From: Laetiporus sulphureus 93-53
Lineage: Eukaryota > Basidiomycota > Agaricomycetes > Polyporales > Laetiporaceae
Length of the DNA stretch: 64,000 bases
Assembly (NCBI RefSeq): GCF_001632365.1
Contig: NW_024468524.1
Coordinates: forward strand, 407,560-471,559
Direction: 5' to 3'
Part shown: piece after piece, positions 1 to 12,809 of the stretch
Layout of the letters: every line of letters starts with the position of its first letter
Position numbering within the stretch: the stretch's first letter is position 1
Position numbers and translations under genes: made by a program
The notes under the pieces: model-generated
Seen by the model: the letters and a program-made list of their open reading frames with translations, nothing else
Databases searched by the model: none
Told to the model about the DNA's origin: nothing

Positions 1-2771
1 GTCAGCGATATGTCTCACTATGAATACAACCAGAATGCGCAAGAATTCATGCTACGCCGAAATACATAGAGAGGGCGCCATGTTTAGACTGTTGAAGCCG
101 GAAAATGAGGCGAAGCACTGTCGTCGATGGTTTGTCGCGGGTCTATAGGTGAGCTGTGCCCTCTTCGGTTTGTATAGTCTCACGTGTATGACGACATCGC
201 AGTCATGACCCGAATGCAATCGCTATAAACGTGGAATTGTCGGATGTTAAGGTGCTGGGTACTGAAGAATGATTTTTTTTCTCTGCACGACCTACCCCGA
301 GTTGATGCCCTTCTACTTTTACGGCACGGCTGAACAGATATCAATCATATCCTGCTCAAAAGGCTGAACGCGCAATCACAATTCTTCGACTCCGGCGTGG
401 CATCAAAGATGTCACTCACGATGGTCCATTCAGCTATGAGGCGAAGCACCCCACCGACATCCACGATTTCTACTAGAGGTTGAAGGCGAGAAACCCAATT
501 GCCATGGGAACCCTGGCGCTAGGCCAGACTGTCTACGTCGATACTCATTGTCTCGACTAGGAGACGCTGCCGGAGATTACTCTTCGCCGTCTTATCTTGC
601 GTTCCGACCACAGACTTCCGATAGCGACGTTGCAAGGAATTCTGAACAAACTCAAGAACATCGCGCAACGTGCCGACGTTCTGCTGCCACAAAACATTAT
701 GCATGTAGTCAGGCGGGAGAGAGCCACCATTGGAGGGTACGAGTTTATTCCGATGAAGGATGTGCCCGAACAGCGAGACCGTATTGTTGAAGATCAGCCG
801 TAGTTCCGGCCTCTACTGACATGCTTGCGATGCTCTTGTGGTAATGCCAGCTCCACTGAGACGAACGTATACATAAAAGACATAAAATAGCCTAGATATT
901 ACTCTGTATCTGGCTATGATGGATGAAAGAACTGAAAGGCGTATTTCTTGAGGGTTTGCCGCACGACTGAGTTCCACAGCAACGAAAGTGCCATAAAATG
1001 GTCCGATATCGTTCATTTCATGTCGCTGATAGTAGAAAAAATGTGAGACATTTATTAAAACCTGTCTGATTGTTGAGAGTACTCCAAGAGGCACTGCGAA
1101 TCTGTCTCAGAGGCTATGGCATGATTGCTGAATGCTACTAGACTCGCTGGTCGGTGGCGTCGCCGTCTTGGCGCTATTTGCGTTGTGTTTATACCTGTAG
1201 GCGTATATTGAATCACGGGATCGTGAGAAGAACATTCCCTCTGCGCCTCCTTCCACAGTTTCAAGCCACGTCGCCAGCAACGGCTGGCACAGTATCTGGA
1301 CTTCACCTCTTGTAAATCTCGTTCTGACAAGGCGGACGACTACCGGCATCTGGTCCAATCGAATTTGATCGTGGCGTTCACGCTCCGGGACTCGAAAATG
1401 GGCTTCTCTGATGGCCAACGGGAACTCTGCCGGAACTCTTCACTGTAGGCCTTGACAAAGGGACATCAACCATCGTAGAACAATGTGCTTGGGGGAAAAG
1501 CGAACACAATGGTATTTTAGCCACTGAAACGTGTTTTACAATGTACTCGATCTGCCCTGGCGACCCCTTGTATTCTCTTTGCGATGTTCTTCCGTTCGTC
1601 TTAATCGTGAACAATGTCGTCAGAGGCGATAGGGCAGGAAACCAAGTCGTACGGATGGCCTAGATTCGGTCGATGTTGTTTGATTCTGGCCAACGACAGC
1701 CACACCGTCTGGGTTATGTGCCATCTCTCATATAAATACCGCACGATGGCATCCAATCTCTTCTATCTGTGAGTTGTTCTCTTGTAGCTCTTTGAACATG
1801 ACAGTGCGCCACGCTCCTCGCTCAGTATCGGAGTCTGATTAAGATCAAACTCGTCTACGAGGAGAGGTTTCGGGGCTGTGCTGCAATGCAAGGTATTTAT
1901 GGGCTCTGTTCCATTTATGCGGAGGAGTCCTCCTCCGTTGCCATCGTCCCATAACTCAAGTGCACTGCAAGTCAGACCCTCGCAGGCCTGACGCGCGATG
2001 CCGTACAAGTACAGAAAATGGCCATTGGAGAACCTTGTATCTCTATGTTAAGATTCTACTCTGTCAATGGCACGCATCTTGCTGCTGCTGTTCCAGCCAG
2101 GGAGATATTGCGCGATCTTCATTGAAGAGCGAGTTTGTAGTCCTCCCTCTTGTCTACATTTCATGTTACTGTTGCGTGGACCGAGATGACCCGTCGTGCT
2201 GTGCACGGGCATCGCAATGTCTCATTTGAGCACGAGGGAAATGACGGCGCCTGTTCCATAGAACCATTCAAGAGTACCTTCCTAAACGGTCCTCTCAAAC
2301 CCGTCGCCACTCCGCGTTGCCCGAACTTGGCATATTTGGTAATTCGCGCGTCCATTGCAGTGTCTGCCATGCCGGGTGCACTCCGGCTTGCCTCGAGGCT
2401 TGCACCGCTTGCGCTGGTCATAAGGCGTCTTTCTCGAATTTCTTCACGGGCTCTCACTGGTCAATTCGAGGCAGCTAGACTCAGCCTTCGTTCTCCGTAG
2501 ATTTCCCAATCGAGATGGGGGTCTTGTCCGCCATGCGAGGCATCGACGTGGTCCGGAAGGTGACGCCCATGCTCATATTCTCCTTCCTTATATATCCAGG
2601 TGGCTAGAGAAGACGAGCGACAATGCAGAGCCACTCGCCAGGGCTGTCCCTGTTGGTTTGTGGCCCGGCGCTTTGACTGATGCCAGTGTCATATAAGCGC
2701 ACGCCGTCGGACATGCCGGTCCTCTCTCTATCACACTCCGCCTGGATACCTTCTATCCTCATATAGACTGC
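1..2771. other. Gene-poor left end, no convincing gene
   Basis: No complete gene is supported here. The longest open frames overlap one another on opposite strands and show no recognisable domain. The only stretch with coding character is a minus-strand relic at about 360-803, listed separately. A TATA-like AT-rich run just before 2772 (around 2758-2766) probably belongs to the promoter of the next gene. Confidence 0.4.
360..803 (-). pseudogene. Possible coding relic of unknown family
   Basis: On the minus strand a frame is open from about 800 down to a stop at 519-521. After a frame change a second open stretch runs from about 480 to 360. Both parts read like protein, with hydrophobic and charged residues mixed as in a folded domain (for example DVLEFVQNSLQRRYRK in the first part and EIVDVGGVLRLIAEW in the second). 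I do not recognise the family. The two parts could be exons joined by an intron, or a decayed gene. Support is composition only, so this is weak. Confidence 0.2.
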
Positions 2772-4585
2772 ATGCCTCCGAAGAAGAACAAAGTAAATGG
2801 TGGCAATAAGAAGAAGAAACGTGGTCAGGTACCTGTACCCAGATATTTAATGCAAGGTCTCCAGGGAGAACATGCTGAGCACGTAAGGATTTCCTTGTTC
2901 CTCTTGTAGTACTGTAGAACGCCGCTGAAAATTACTAGCTTCCGCAATGGGGCTCGACAGAATTCCGTAATCCACGACGGCGCCCTTCAACCCAAACAGG
3001 TCATACAACGCAAGAGGGAAACCCGATCCGCCTCAGAAGTAGCAGTAGTCCCCCTCGCCCGCATCCTTCTTTTGCTGTGACTACATCTGCTACTACTATC
3101 GCTCCCCCTCCCCTTCCTCATGTGGTGCTATATTCGCAGGTTTCAGCATTTCAGTTAACAAGTGGCCCCCGCGCCGACGAGCAAACTCATTACCTGACCT
3201 CGGGTCCCGGTACCTATCGCCAATGGATGACCATGATGCGACAGATAGACCAAACGTCAACAAGCACGTCGAGCGAGCAATCTGTAGTGGGGCCCTCTAG
3301 TGCCCGCGACGACTCGCCCGAGCCAAGCGGTCAATATTATGCAGGGAATTCATCGGGCGCTCCCAGTTCCAGTGCGGTCAGGGAGTCGGGTCGACCTCGT
3401 CACCATCCATACCAGTTATACAGTAATCATCGTTCGCATTTGGCGGTCAGCATGCCGTCCACTGAGGCGCTGCCTTCAGGTTCGAATTGTTTATGGCACA
3501 ACTCTCGTTCTATGGCTGAAAGCGACCATTTGACTACAGTAGCGAGTACTAGTTCCGAACTACTCCCGCCGTTAAACATTGGTGCACAGGTTGAGGAAGG
3601 GACTCATTACACGGCACAAGATCTCAGGTTCGACCCCTACCGCATGCGTGGCCAGTCCCAGATGCGCTATGACGCCCTCTCATCCTATGGCGGACCAGTC
3701 ATGGCGGACGAAAGTGGACCTTCTGTTCGCAGAGCGCTCAGTGAAACTGGGTCCGGTACTCAGTACGTGCCGAGTGCATCGCCGAATACCTCGACTGCCT
3801 TGAGCAGCTGGCCAGGTGGCTCGGTGCAGGCTCATCCTGCTCCAGGAGCAGATTTATCTGCTCTTCATGTGGATCTCGGTGCCCCTGCTCCGCATCAGTC
3901 GAGCTTGGATACACCCCATGACGAGGTGGATACTTCAGACGCATATTGGGAAGATTATATGCACTACACACACTATTATCCCTCAACAGCTGTAGGAACA
4001 GATACTGATCCAAGCGTAGGAGGAGGATCCCCTGAGGAGCAGCGCTGGCGAGATGGCTCTTACGATCCGTTCTCTGCGATGATTCAGCAGTCTTCACCAG
4101 TTGCTGGACCATCCGATCCCTTATCCCATCCGACGATGTACCCCCAGCTTCTGCCTACGTTGTGGCCATCGAACTATGCGGCGCCTGTTATGTACGCTGG
4201 AGCAGCTGCTGCTATGACAGACTCGCAATACTTGAACGCATCTTCACCTGTCGAGACTCATTCGCAGATGTCACAATGGTCCTCATCCACGTCCAACCCG
4301 CCTGACGATTTCAGTCAGAATGCACACTCACGTTCAAGATCATTGTCTCTTCCTTTTAATTCAACTCTCACTATGTATGGAAACGTCAATCAGATGAACA
4401 GAACTCCGTTTAACCCCTTCGAACCACCGCTCCAGGAATATACTACCGAGAACGGCATGGCTTTTATTCCAGCTTCATCCATCAACAATGCAGGAGGCAC
4501 CGAGGGCACTACCGAGGCCTCTGGATCTTCGCTGAGTGTCTTCCGGTGGCCTAATGGTGCAGAAGGCAGGAACGATCGATTATGA
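2772..4585 (+). CDS. Serine-rich low-complexity protein, unknown function
   Basis: Two-exon model: 2772-2828 and 2939-4585, with a GT-AG intron of 110 nt, giving 567 residues in one frame. The start is the ATG at 2772. It opens a very basic N-terminus (MPPKKNKVNGGNKKKKRGQ) that continues across the intron into a second basic stretch, as in a nuclear localisation signal. The rest is rich in Ser, Pro, Thr, Gln and Tyr and has no recognisable fold; it looks intrinsically disordered. The basic start and disordered body would suit a nuclear regulatory protein, but that is inference. The first exon is short and a further small intron inside exon 2 cannot be excluded. The long open frame itself is secure. 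Confidence 0.6.
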
Positions 4586-7029
4586 ACTGCGCAAAGATGA
4601 TCACCGAATCTCAAACACAGAACACTCTATGCAAACGCGGACGAATCACACACTCATTAATCAACTTAGACCATCATCACGCATCGGACGCTCGTTCATT
4701 CATCTAACCCCACGCATCATTCACATATCGCCGTCAATCATTCCTCTCATATTCGTTCTTCTCGCATCGCTTCCTGCAATGATCAAGGACAATATCGTCG
4801 TCTTCGCTCATAAACCCACTAGAAGACTTTTGCTCTGGTTTCGATTCGCTTTGCTCCTCCAAATCTCTTCGTTCTGTGCTCCTCTTCGTTCTCAAGTGAC
4901 TATCCTATCTGCCATCACATTATTTGTTCCATCTTACATTGGATATTTGTTCACAGTAAGGTTCATCTGCCGCGTTTTGCCATCTTCGTTCACGAATGGC
5001 GATGATCCAAACCTGTTATTTCGTCCCTCTTATATTATCTGCTTTGCCAACGTAGTGCTAAAGTCACCATACCCCTTCGTCGAATATACCAAAGTTATTT
5101 CACATAAGTCAGCCCAGTGCATGGCAGCGTCTTAAATTATGCCATTAAAAATTATCCGTCTTCATATCGAGTGGACCGTGAGGCTACCGGTGCCAATGTT
5201 TGCCGCTGTTTGCGCACCTTGACGCACGAGGCGGCACGACCCCCGTGTCTGCCGCTGTTTGGCAAGTTAACGTTGGCGCGCGACCCCCCCGCCGTCACAT
5301 CCTTCAGAGCGACATATGTCGCTGGTTTTGAACTGGCTTTTCTGGCTTTCAGCAGGCGACAACACATGCAGCCATTCCTGGAGAGCTGTACTGACTTATA
5401 AAATGTTTAAATATGGCCCGTGAATGCCGCGATCTTGTAGACTGGACAGATGAGACAACATTAATCCCTTCTCCGGGCGTCTTTTCTCGTGGTAGCCTGA
5501 CGACCTCTTGCTTTTGTCTACGTTCCGCCCGCTTTTCGGCATCAGTATCGAAGGATTGATGAAAATGGAGACCCCTGCAGTGCTTATGGCATTTCTCATC
5601 CGAAATTAGTTACCTCCGGTGCACAGAGCCCGTTCTTATCTTTCTTTGACAGCTGCTATTTAGCAGACTATTCTGGTACGTGCCATATCCCCAACCTTTC
5701 ACCGCATGTGCTTGCAGTGCCAACCGTTCCCTTGTCTTCCTTTTGAGTTTCCTCCTCGTTGCTACGGTGCTGAGCGTCATTCGCCCGGATCTTACGAGAC
5801 GGAGCCATCCTGTCTCCATTTTTGACGGCAGTGCCAGTTCATACGATTCGTCCCGAATCTCGGCATAGCCCCTCGGGGATGGCTTCTCTGCTGCACGCAG
5901 CTGAGACACCGTGTCATTCTCACAAGGAGCCACCTGCACAGCCTACACGGGAAATCATCGCAGGTGCGTCTTTTTGATGGTTACCATATATTACTGGTTG
6001 AAGGGACTACCACATCGTTATGTCCATTTTTGACAAATATTATACCGGAGCATACTCTATCGTAACCTCCCGGGGGTGTATCGCATTCACCGAGCTGAAT
6101 AATCTGTTCGCTATGTTCGCACTGCTCGAAACCGTGACCTGTGCAGTTGATGGAGGAAGGAGCTCACACGGGTCCAGACGTAAAGCGTGAATTTTGCTGA
6201 ACTCATATGGCGGTTTAGTACCTCAAAACGCGGCGATCAGTGCCACTACCTGTCCTCCAAGCTTCTTCTGAATGCGGTGGCGGCCTTATATGCTCAGCGA
6301 GCCGTTAGTGGCGATCTTGAGGTCAGAGCTATGAGAGCCTTTTACTGGTTTCGTTGTCTGGGCGGTGTCAGGAAGGGATGTTGCAGACTTCACAGCTTGT
6401 TCTTCCAGGTGAAACCCCTTTCACTCTCGGTGGTCTTCCCGTCTGAACACGTAAGGGTGTCATCTTGAATGAGCATATTCCTCTCCCACTACGATGTCTT
6501 CCGGTGTCTAGTCTCATTAGGTGAGGAGTGGAAACACAGAAATGTCTCGTTCACTCGATGTTGAACAGAATACATAATCAAAAAGGTTCGCTTGAGGCTC
6601 ACGATATCGACGAATAAGTATGAAAAGAAGCAACAACGTTAAACAGTCCTAATACATTGAGAGACGGACATAAAATTGTCTTTCAGTCAATATGCAACGT
6701 GATGCGAACGTTCAGCTTGAACAGCGGCAATGCCGGGCCAGACTCTGTTGACTGTAATTTTACCACTGCATTCGGAGATGCATATATCAAGTCGAATCCA
6801 ATTCAGTCCCGAGCACCTCAGTTGCGGTATCGGACAAGTGGAATGTGGCTCGGGCTGGCCGTCACGAGTACAAAGAAATGACTGCCTTTCTCTGCGAAGG
6901 CCGCGGCCGGGCCCGTTCCACAACGCCTGCCTTACTGGGACTTACAGTGTACTGCTCCAAAAGAAGTATAATCCTCCCACGGCTCTCGACCTTTCGTGCA
7001 CGCCGTGCCTTTCATCCTCACGCGAACGG
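4586..7029. other. Intergenic stretch, nothing recognised
   Basis: The stretch between the serine-rich gene and the dynactin-like gene holds only short frames overlapping on both strands. No domain, tRNA cloverleaf or repeat array was seen. The first few hundred bases are T/C-rich and probably include the 3' untranslated region of the upstream gene. Confidence 0.4.
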
Positions 7030-7963
7030 ATGACCAGTCACATTGGCAGCGTATTCTTGGGCGACGTTCAGCGCCATAGAATGCTATCTACATCCCCTCC
7101 ACCTGGAATTTCACCGCCGCACAGGTCACCGGCCGTGAGCAGCCTACATGACCTCGATTTCGAGGTGGTGGAAGAGCCCAAACCAACCGCTAAGCCACCA
7201 CCGCCTGTGCCTCCAACTCTTTCACTGGACTTGCGTTTGAGATGGCTAGAGGCTCTGCTGCTTGGAGCACGTCCAGATGTTGCAGAGCGCAAGCACACCG
7301 AGACGAGAGCTGGCGAGACTGTGGCGCGGAGCGTAGAGGACCTGCAACGCAAGCTTGATACAATTGTGCAAAGCAATGACGGTCTTCGCAGATTTATGGA
7401 TCATTGTGAATATTCTTTCCAGGTTCTCGAGACTCGTGACGTAACCGTGCTCACCTACTATTCTGCCAGATGAGCAATATGCCCAGTACCTCACTCCTGC
7501 ATTCGCTCTATCCGGCTTAATCCCAATCGCGCCCTCATACGAGAACATGACCCCAGCCGAACTCGAGGCATTTCTTACCGAGATGGAACCCGATATTCGT
7601 GCCGCCGAGCGTGACCTACGCGAGATTGCTGCTCTCGAAGACAAAGGCGTCACTGGTGCTGGCCGACTGGCAGAGTGCAAAGACTTGCAGCCACTATTAG
7701 AAGCATTGTTGAAAGCGCAGGAGGAAGACGGAAAGATGGCATCAGCACTCGAGACGCGGATCGGGGCCCTCATGGATCGATATACTACGAGGGTGTGTTA
7801 CCCGACTACCGCAACGATAAGTTGTACTGACGCATGAACTCTCTAGGTCGATACGCTTTCAGAATTATTTGTGGCGTGGGACGAGACGCTACAACAGGCA
7901 GAAGATCGCCTTGTACATCTCGAACAGCAACGGGAAGAACGGAGAAAGTTGGGTTATGAATGA
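7030..7963 (+). CDS. Dynactin subunit p24 (DCTN3-like)
   Basis: Three exons, 7030-7440, 7487-7792 and 7847-7963, with introns of 46 and 54 nt, give 277 residues. The protein has a proline-rich N-terminus, then a segment LDLRLRWLEALLLG like the opening helix of dynactin p24, then YLTPAFALSGLIP and a final coiled-coil segment with LSELFVAWDETL. These match the order and spacing of the animal DCTN3 landmarks (a conserved Tyr-Leu-x-Pro site and a C-terminal LxxxFVxWDxxL helix). The family is a shoulder subunit of dynactin, the dynein activator for minus-end microtubule transport. The fungal form is longer than the animal one because of the N-terminal extension. A second in-frame ATG at 7081 is an alternative start. 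The family call rests on remembered motif similarity, not on an alignment. Confidence 0.65.
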
Positions 7964-8875
7964 ACTGTCAATACATCTAATGCGATACCCTGGTGAGTAT
8001 GGCCCTTTCCATCGTCAGTTGTGTGCGATCACTCATTTCTTTCAGTATACAATGATACCCGTTCCTGAATTTACTGTGACAGTCCAGCTCGCGGTCCCCG
8101 GAATTGATGACTACCGTTGTTTCCGGATGATCAATATCCGTTTGTAGGTCGCGGAGGCGGTGCGGCTACAATGTACCTCAGTTCTAAGGTGCCGGAGCTG
8201 CCTTAACTGGGAAGGGAGCGGACGGGTGCTCCCGCTGTCTCGTCGCGACTATTAATTCATTGCTGAGATCTGTTTCAGTCTTCGCGGAGCTGACATCGAA
8301 AGAATTATGAAACGTGCTTTGCAAGACATTGTCGTACGTGGCTAGTACATATACGTCGTCTTCCGGTGTTCGAGCCCAGAGCATGTTAAATCATCGGTTG
8401 TTGCCAACAGCAGCAGTTGCAGTCGCCAATGTCGAGACGCAGCATCCGTCTTAAATGATTGTTCATGAGTAAAGAGTGAGTGGATGAGGCATGAACATAG
8501 CGCATATGGTTTTCTACGGACTACTAGGTTACAGGAGTACATGATCGCTAGGAAGCGGCACATAGACGCAGGACACCCTACCGACGCCAGAGTCCACGAT
8601 TAGCCCGCAACGCCGCCTAACTCAGCGTCGCAGACAAAGGTATATACCAATACCAAGAGGGTTAAACAATAACAACGGATAAGTTCACGTTTAAGCTGCA
8701 GAACAAGGTGTGAGGACGCCGACAAGGAAGGATACGATATGGAGACAAGACGAGACGATCGGAGAACGAGACAGTATATAACCGCGGAGCGAAAAGTGTC
8801 GACAGAACGTGAAGACGCAAGGACAAGAAAGACAGTGAATGCTTGATGATAAACGAGGGGCAGTAAATCGAGCGA
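7964..8875. other. Convergent intergenic region
   Basis: About 0.9 kb between the ends of two convergent genes. Only short unsupported frames are present. It must hold both 3' ends, but no clear polyadenylation element stands out. Confidence 0.4.
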
Positions 8876-11800
8876 TTATTCGCGCGCAACCCAGTCAGTA
8901 CTTCTTGAGACCAGCTCGATGGAATTGTCAATCGTCCAAAACAATCGTTCGATCGCACTCCGGCCGCTCCAGCTCTTCTGATCGCGAAGAACCATGGCCT
9001 GATGAAAGGGGCACACATTAGCAAGGCCAAGTTGGTGGTTGCAGGAGACACATACCTGTTGAGCACCAAAATTACGCTGGTCATGCGTAAAGAGGTCAGC
9101 GTTATCTTCTAACGCTTCCGCGAGGATCTGCATATCCTGAAGCACCGCCTGAATAGCACGCACAGCTGAAAGCGTGAGGAATTCCTTGCGGTTTCTCGCC
9201 GTAACGCCCTCGCGGCTGGGCGGCGGCAGTGCCTGCGTGATGTTCTGCAACACAGTGTGCAAGATGCGCCTCGTCTCGGTGAGGAGCTTTTGTGCTTGCG
9301 GGACGTTCTTCCGTGAGACGAGTACGAGCGCACGAGTGATCATATCAGATGCGAGTAGCTCCATCCTCCGGCGCACGATCACCGGGTCGGAACCGTTTGC
9401 GGCTGGGGTTCGTGGACGGCTGCCAGTGTTGGGCAAGAGGGTCACAGTCAGCAAGACAGGATGTGCGAGTCGAGAGACGTGCTTCGCCACCGAAGGGTCA
9501 AAGAACGAGCCGTCGACTTCGAATACGGGGACCTCGTCGATCATGCGGTCCATCATGCCATCCGAGAGATCCGGAAGATCCGCGATCGACAGCGCGTCCA
9601 AGCCCATACGGCCCATGAATTGATCCGTAGCGTTCAGCGCACGCTGTGACTGGTTGATATTCTGCGGGACCACAGGCATCGGTGCGACGTCACTGTTATC
9701 GAGCTCAAGCTCGATCAACATCTCCTTGCGTTCGCCGTACCTGAGCTCGCCTAGCTCGACATCGACGTCGCGCCCGTCGGAGGATAGAATGGCCAGCGGA
9801 CCACCAGAGATCTTGCGGATGCGGAAGCGCTGCCCGTCGACAATCTTCATGTGCAGCTTCATGTGGAGGAGCCCGATGGACATCATGCCGCCAATGCAGC
9901 CTGCAAGGCAGTCCCGAAGGTCGTACCAGTCTTTGACGAACGTATATGTACCACTTGTATGGTTCGACATCAGCCATAGCGACGCTGGGTCGTGCGAGCG
10001 GCCGTAGCCAAATGAGTGTATGGGTACGTTCGCCGCCTCCGTCCGTGCGAGAACGAGGTCCATCTGCGCACGCCGTGTCGTTTCAGCCGTGTCACTAACC
10101 AGAATCATTCCGGTCACTGAATTCCGCGACTTGCGCTGAAGCACAACATCAAGGCCTATCAAACATAATGAGCGCGCATATATGCGGCTTACACGCGAAA
10201 GACATACCATGGTTGACCGCGGTGACAACATCTGTCTTCTCTTCCTGCGACGCTCTCACCAAGAACTCATCCTCGAACGGCGTCCCATCCTCGCGTCGCC
10301 CCAGCTCGTCCACAAACTTCTTCAGCCGTGTCCGGCTCGCGGGTTTACCCGGGCACAAAAACGGCGTCTTGCGTACCCTCCCCCCAATCCCAACCTCAAA
10401 CGTCACCAGGCTCAGCCGGTCCTTCGGGCCCAGCGACGCGATGATGAAGTCGAGTGATGCGCGTATCACACGTACCTTCAGTGCGGCCGTGCTCGGCGTT
10501 GCATACGGCGACGGGATCGATACGACCATAATGAGGTCCAACGGCGGATGTGGAAGCGGTTGAAGCGAATTGCTAGGGCCTGCAGACATGTGCGGCGCAA
10601 CGAGCTGCGTTGGCGAGCCATATCGGTTGAGCTCCTCGTCCTCGTCGAGTGTGCTGAGCTTCTGATGGATCCCGCGCTGTTGTTGTTGCTGCTGCTGTTG
10701 GTTAATTGAGGACGCGGAGCCGTACGAGGTGTGCGAGGAGGCCGTTGAGCGGGAGGAGCCGTTGAGCAGTAGGCTGTCCGTCGTGCTCACCGTGGTGCCG
10801 GTGCTCCCGCTGAGCATCCGCATCGCCTTCTGGCTCCCGCCAAATTCTTCTAGCTCCGGAGCGGGCGGCTCCGTCCGCGCCGTGACTGCTGCGCTCTGCT
10901 GCTGGTATACCGCAACGAGCGCCTGAATGTGCGCGCGCCACGTCTCAAGCGACGGCCGTTCACGGAAGATGAGGATGAATGAGTCGAGCCGCTCATCCTC
11001 CATGTCGATAGTCAGGCTCAGTTCGCCCGCGACGGATGTGTCTGTGACGTGTTTGATGTGCCGGATGTAGATTCGGCCCTTGAGCCGCAGCACGCCCTTC
11101 TGCGGCGCGCTCTGCCCTACACCCGACCCCGACCCGTCCCCGCCCGCACTGGAGAGTAGCCTACCGAGTGTGCGCTTCTTCTCTTCGACAACGCAGATGA
11201 TTGCCTCCCGGAAGAGGTATACATAAAACTCGCGCACCATCGAGTCGCGCCGAACTGAGAGCAGGTCGTACATCTGGAGGGGCCCAAGTCCGGACAGCGG
11301 ATGTCCCTTCCAGTCGATGATACGGTTCCGCAGATCCTCTGTAATCGCGTTGAATGGCGAGTCCTCGGTCTGGGCGGGCTCTGTGCGTGGTGGCGGGAGT
11401 GCGTCGTGCGACGACACGGGTGACATTTGCTGCGATCGTGGCTGAGATTGCTGATCCGCCGGGACGTTTGCTTGCGGTGACGCGTTGTAGTCTTGCATTG
11501 GACTTGGTTGCGACCTGGCAGATTTGCTGCTCGACTCCTGCGGGTAGCCCGTCCCCCTTGGGGAGAAGGTATCATGCATAGGCATGACTGCGCCCGGCAC
11601 ATGCGTGCTCAGTCGCTTGCCGGGCAGCTCTACAACTACAATGCACGTCAATGGTTGGCTAGGCTCCGACGCCCGCGTGAGCGACGCGAACTCCGATCGC
11701 ACTTGGATTGATGGCGACACGATGTATTGAGGCTCCTGCGAGCTGCCGCTCGCCTTTGAGGACACGTGCTCGACGGGATCATCGTCGTTCGGGTCGTATG

Positions 11801-12809
11801 GCTTTGGGGGCGCCGCGTGCGGCGCGCGGGGATTAAAGGAGCGCACAGAGGACGGTGTCTCCCTCCCAGGGTATAGCGTCGCTCCGCTGGGATCACCCAT
11901 GCCAGTGAGAGCAGCGAGTTCTGTATCGAACATTCAGTTCGCACGCTGTCAGATGATAACGAAATACGCACTGTTAGACTTTCCACCGTCCCCGTCGCCG
12001 ACTTTCATAGGCCGTCTGCAAACGCCGCACACGCCAAGATTAGTTTTACGAATGACACCGCCTGCGCGAGAGGGTCCTGGGGGCGGGCCATAGACTGCGG
12101 TGAAACATGCCTGCATGATCGCGGGTAGTATTAGTACACAGGTTGGATTCGGCCTGCAGATGATAAGAAGGATGGGATGGGGAAAGACGATAGCGCAGTT
12201 GCGAACTGCAGAGGGCGCGCAAGGAGCGGCCTCAATGCGGACGATTGCGCAGTACGGGAGGTGCGATGTGATGGTATACGTTGCGACATCTCATAGCTCT
12301 TGATCGCACTTGACGAGTGAAACAGATAGGCCGGACCATATCGAACATTGATCGGAGCGGACGAACGAACTCACCTCATGTAGGGCGTGACCGCACTCTG
12401 GAACAATGTGAGGCTTCTCTCCAGGAAGCCGAAAGCTGAAGCTGAGGGGTTCGAGGCATACGGGGCACTCGTCCTCATCATCTGATGCATCGTGGCTGGA
12501 TACGACGGGAAGCGGTGCAGCAACCATGGCAGCGTAGGGATGGACTGAAAGGCGGGTAGAGGCTGTGTGAGTAGAGGCGTTCGCGGAGGAGGACGCCGAT
12601 TGTGAGGAGCGGAGGGACGCGGAAGATGAGACGCGGTGAGGCTGGAAGACAGCACGGAAGGAGGCAGAGAGTGTGGAGGACCTGAAGGGTCGGGGCAGGG
12701 AGTTTGAGGAAGCCTGACGAAGCTGATGAGAGTTGGACGTCTGATGATGATGGCTTTCGGAGGAGCTCTGATTCCTGGACCCCCGTGAGCTAGAAAGATC
12801 CGGCTTCAT
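8876..12809 (-). CDS. RING-PH-VWA scaffold, Far1/Ste5 type
   Basis: Five exons on the minus strand (12809-12375, 12110-11972, 11920-10208, 10155-9056, 8998-8876) join in frame to 1169 residues. Domains in order: a Ser/His-rich N-terminus; a RING-H2 at about 116-178 (CPVCLEPL, then CGHALHEACF, then CGVCRRPM); a PH domain at about 400-530 (FYVYLFREAI to TWRAHIQAL); a VWA domain at about 654-850; and an alpha-helical C-terminus. This architecture is known from the yeast mating scaffolds Ste5 and Far1 and their wider fungal relatives, which tie the G-protein beta-gamma subunit to the pheromone MAPK cascade or polarity factors. The VWA strand VVSIPSP lacks the first Asp of a DxSxS metal site, so the domain is probably a docking fold. 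The first intron (264 nt) falls between zinc ligands and is unusually long. Role in mating is inferred from architecture. Confidence 0.8.
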
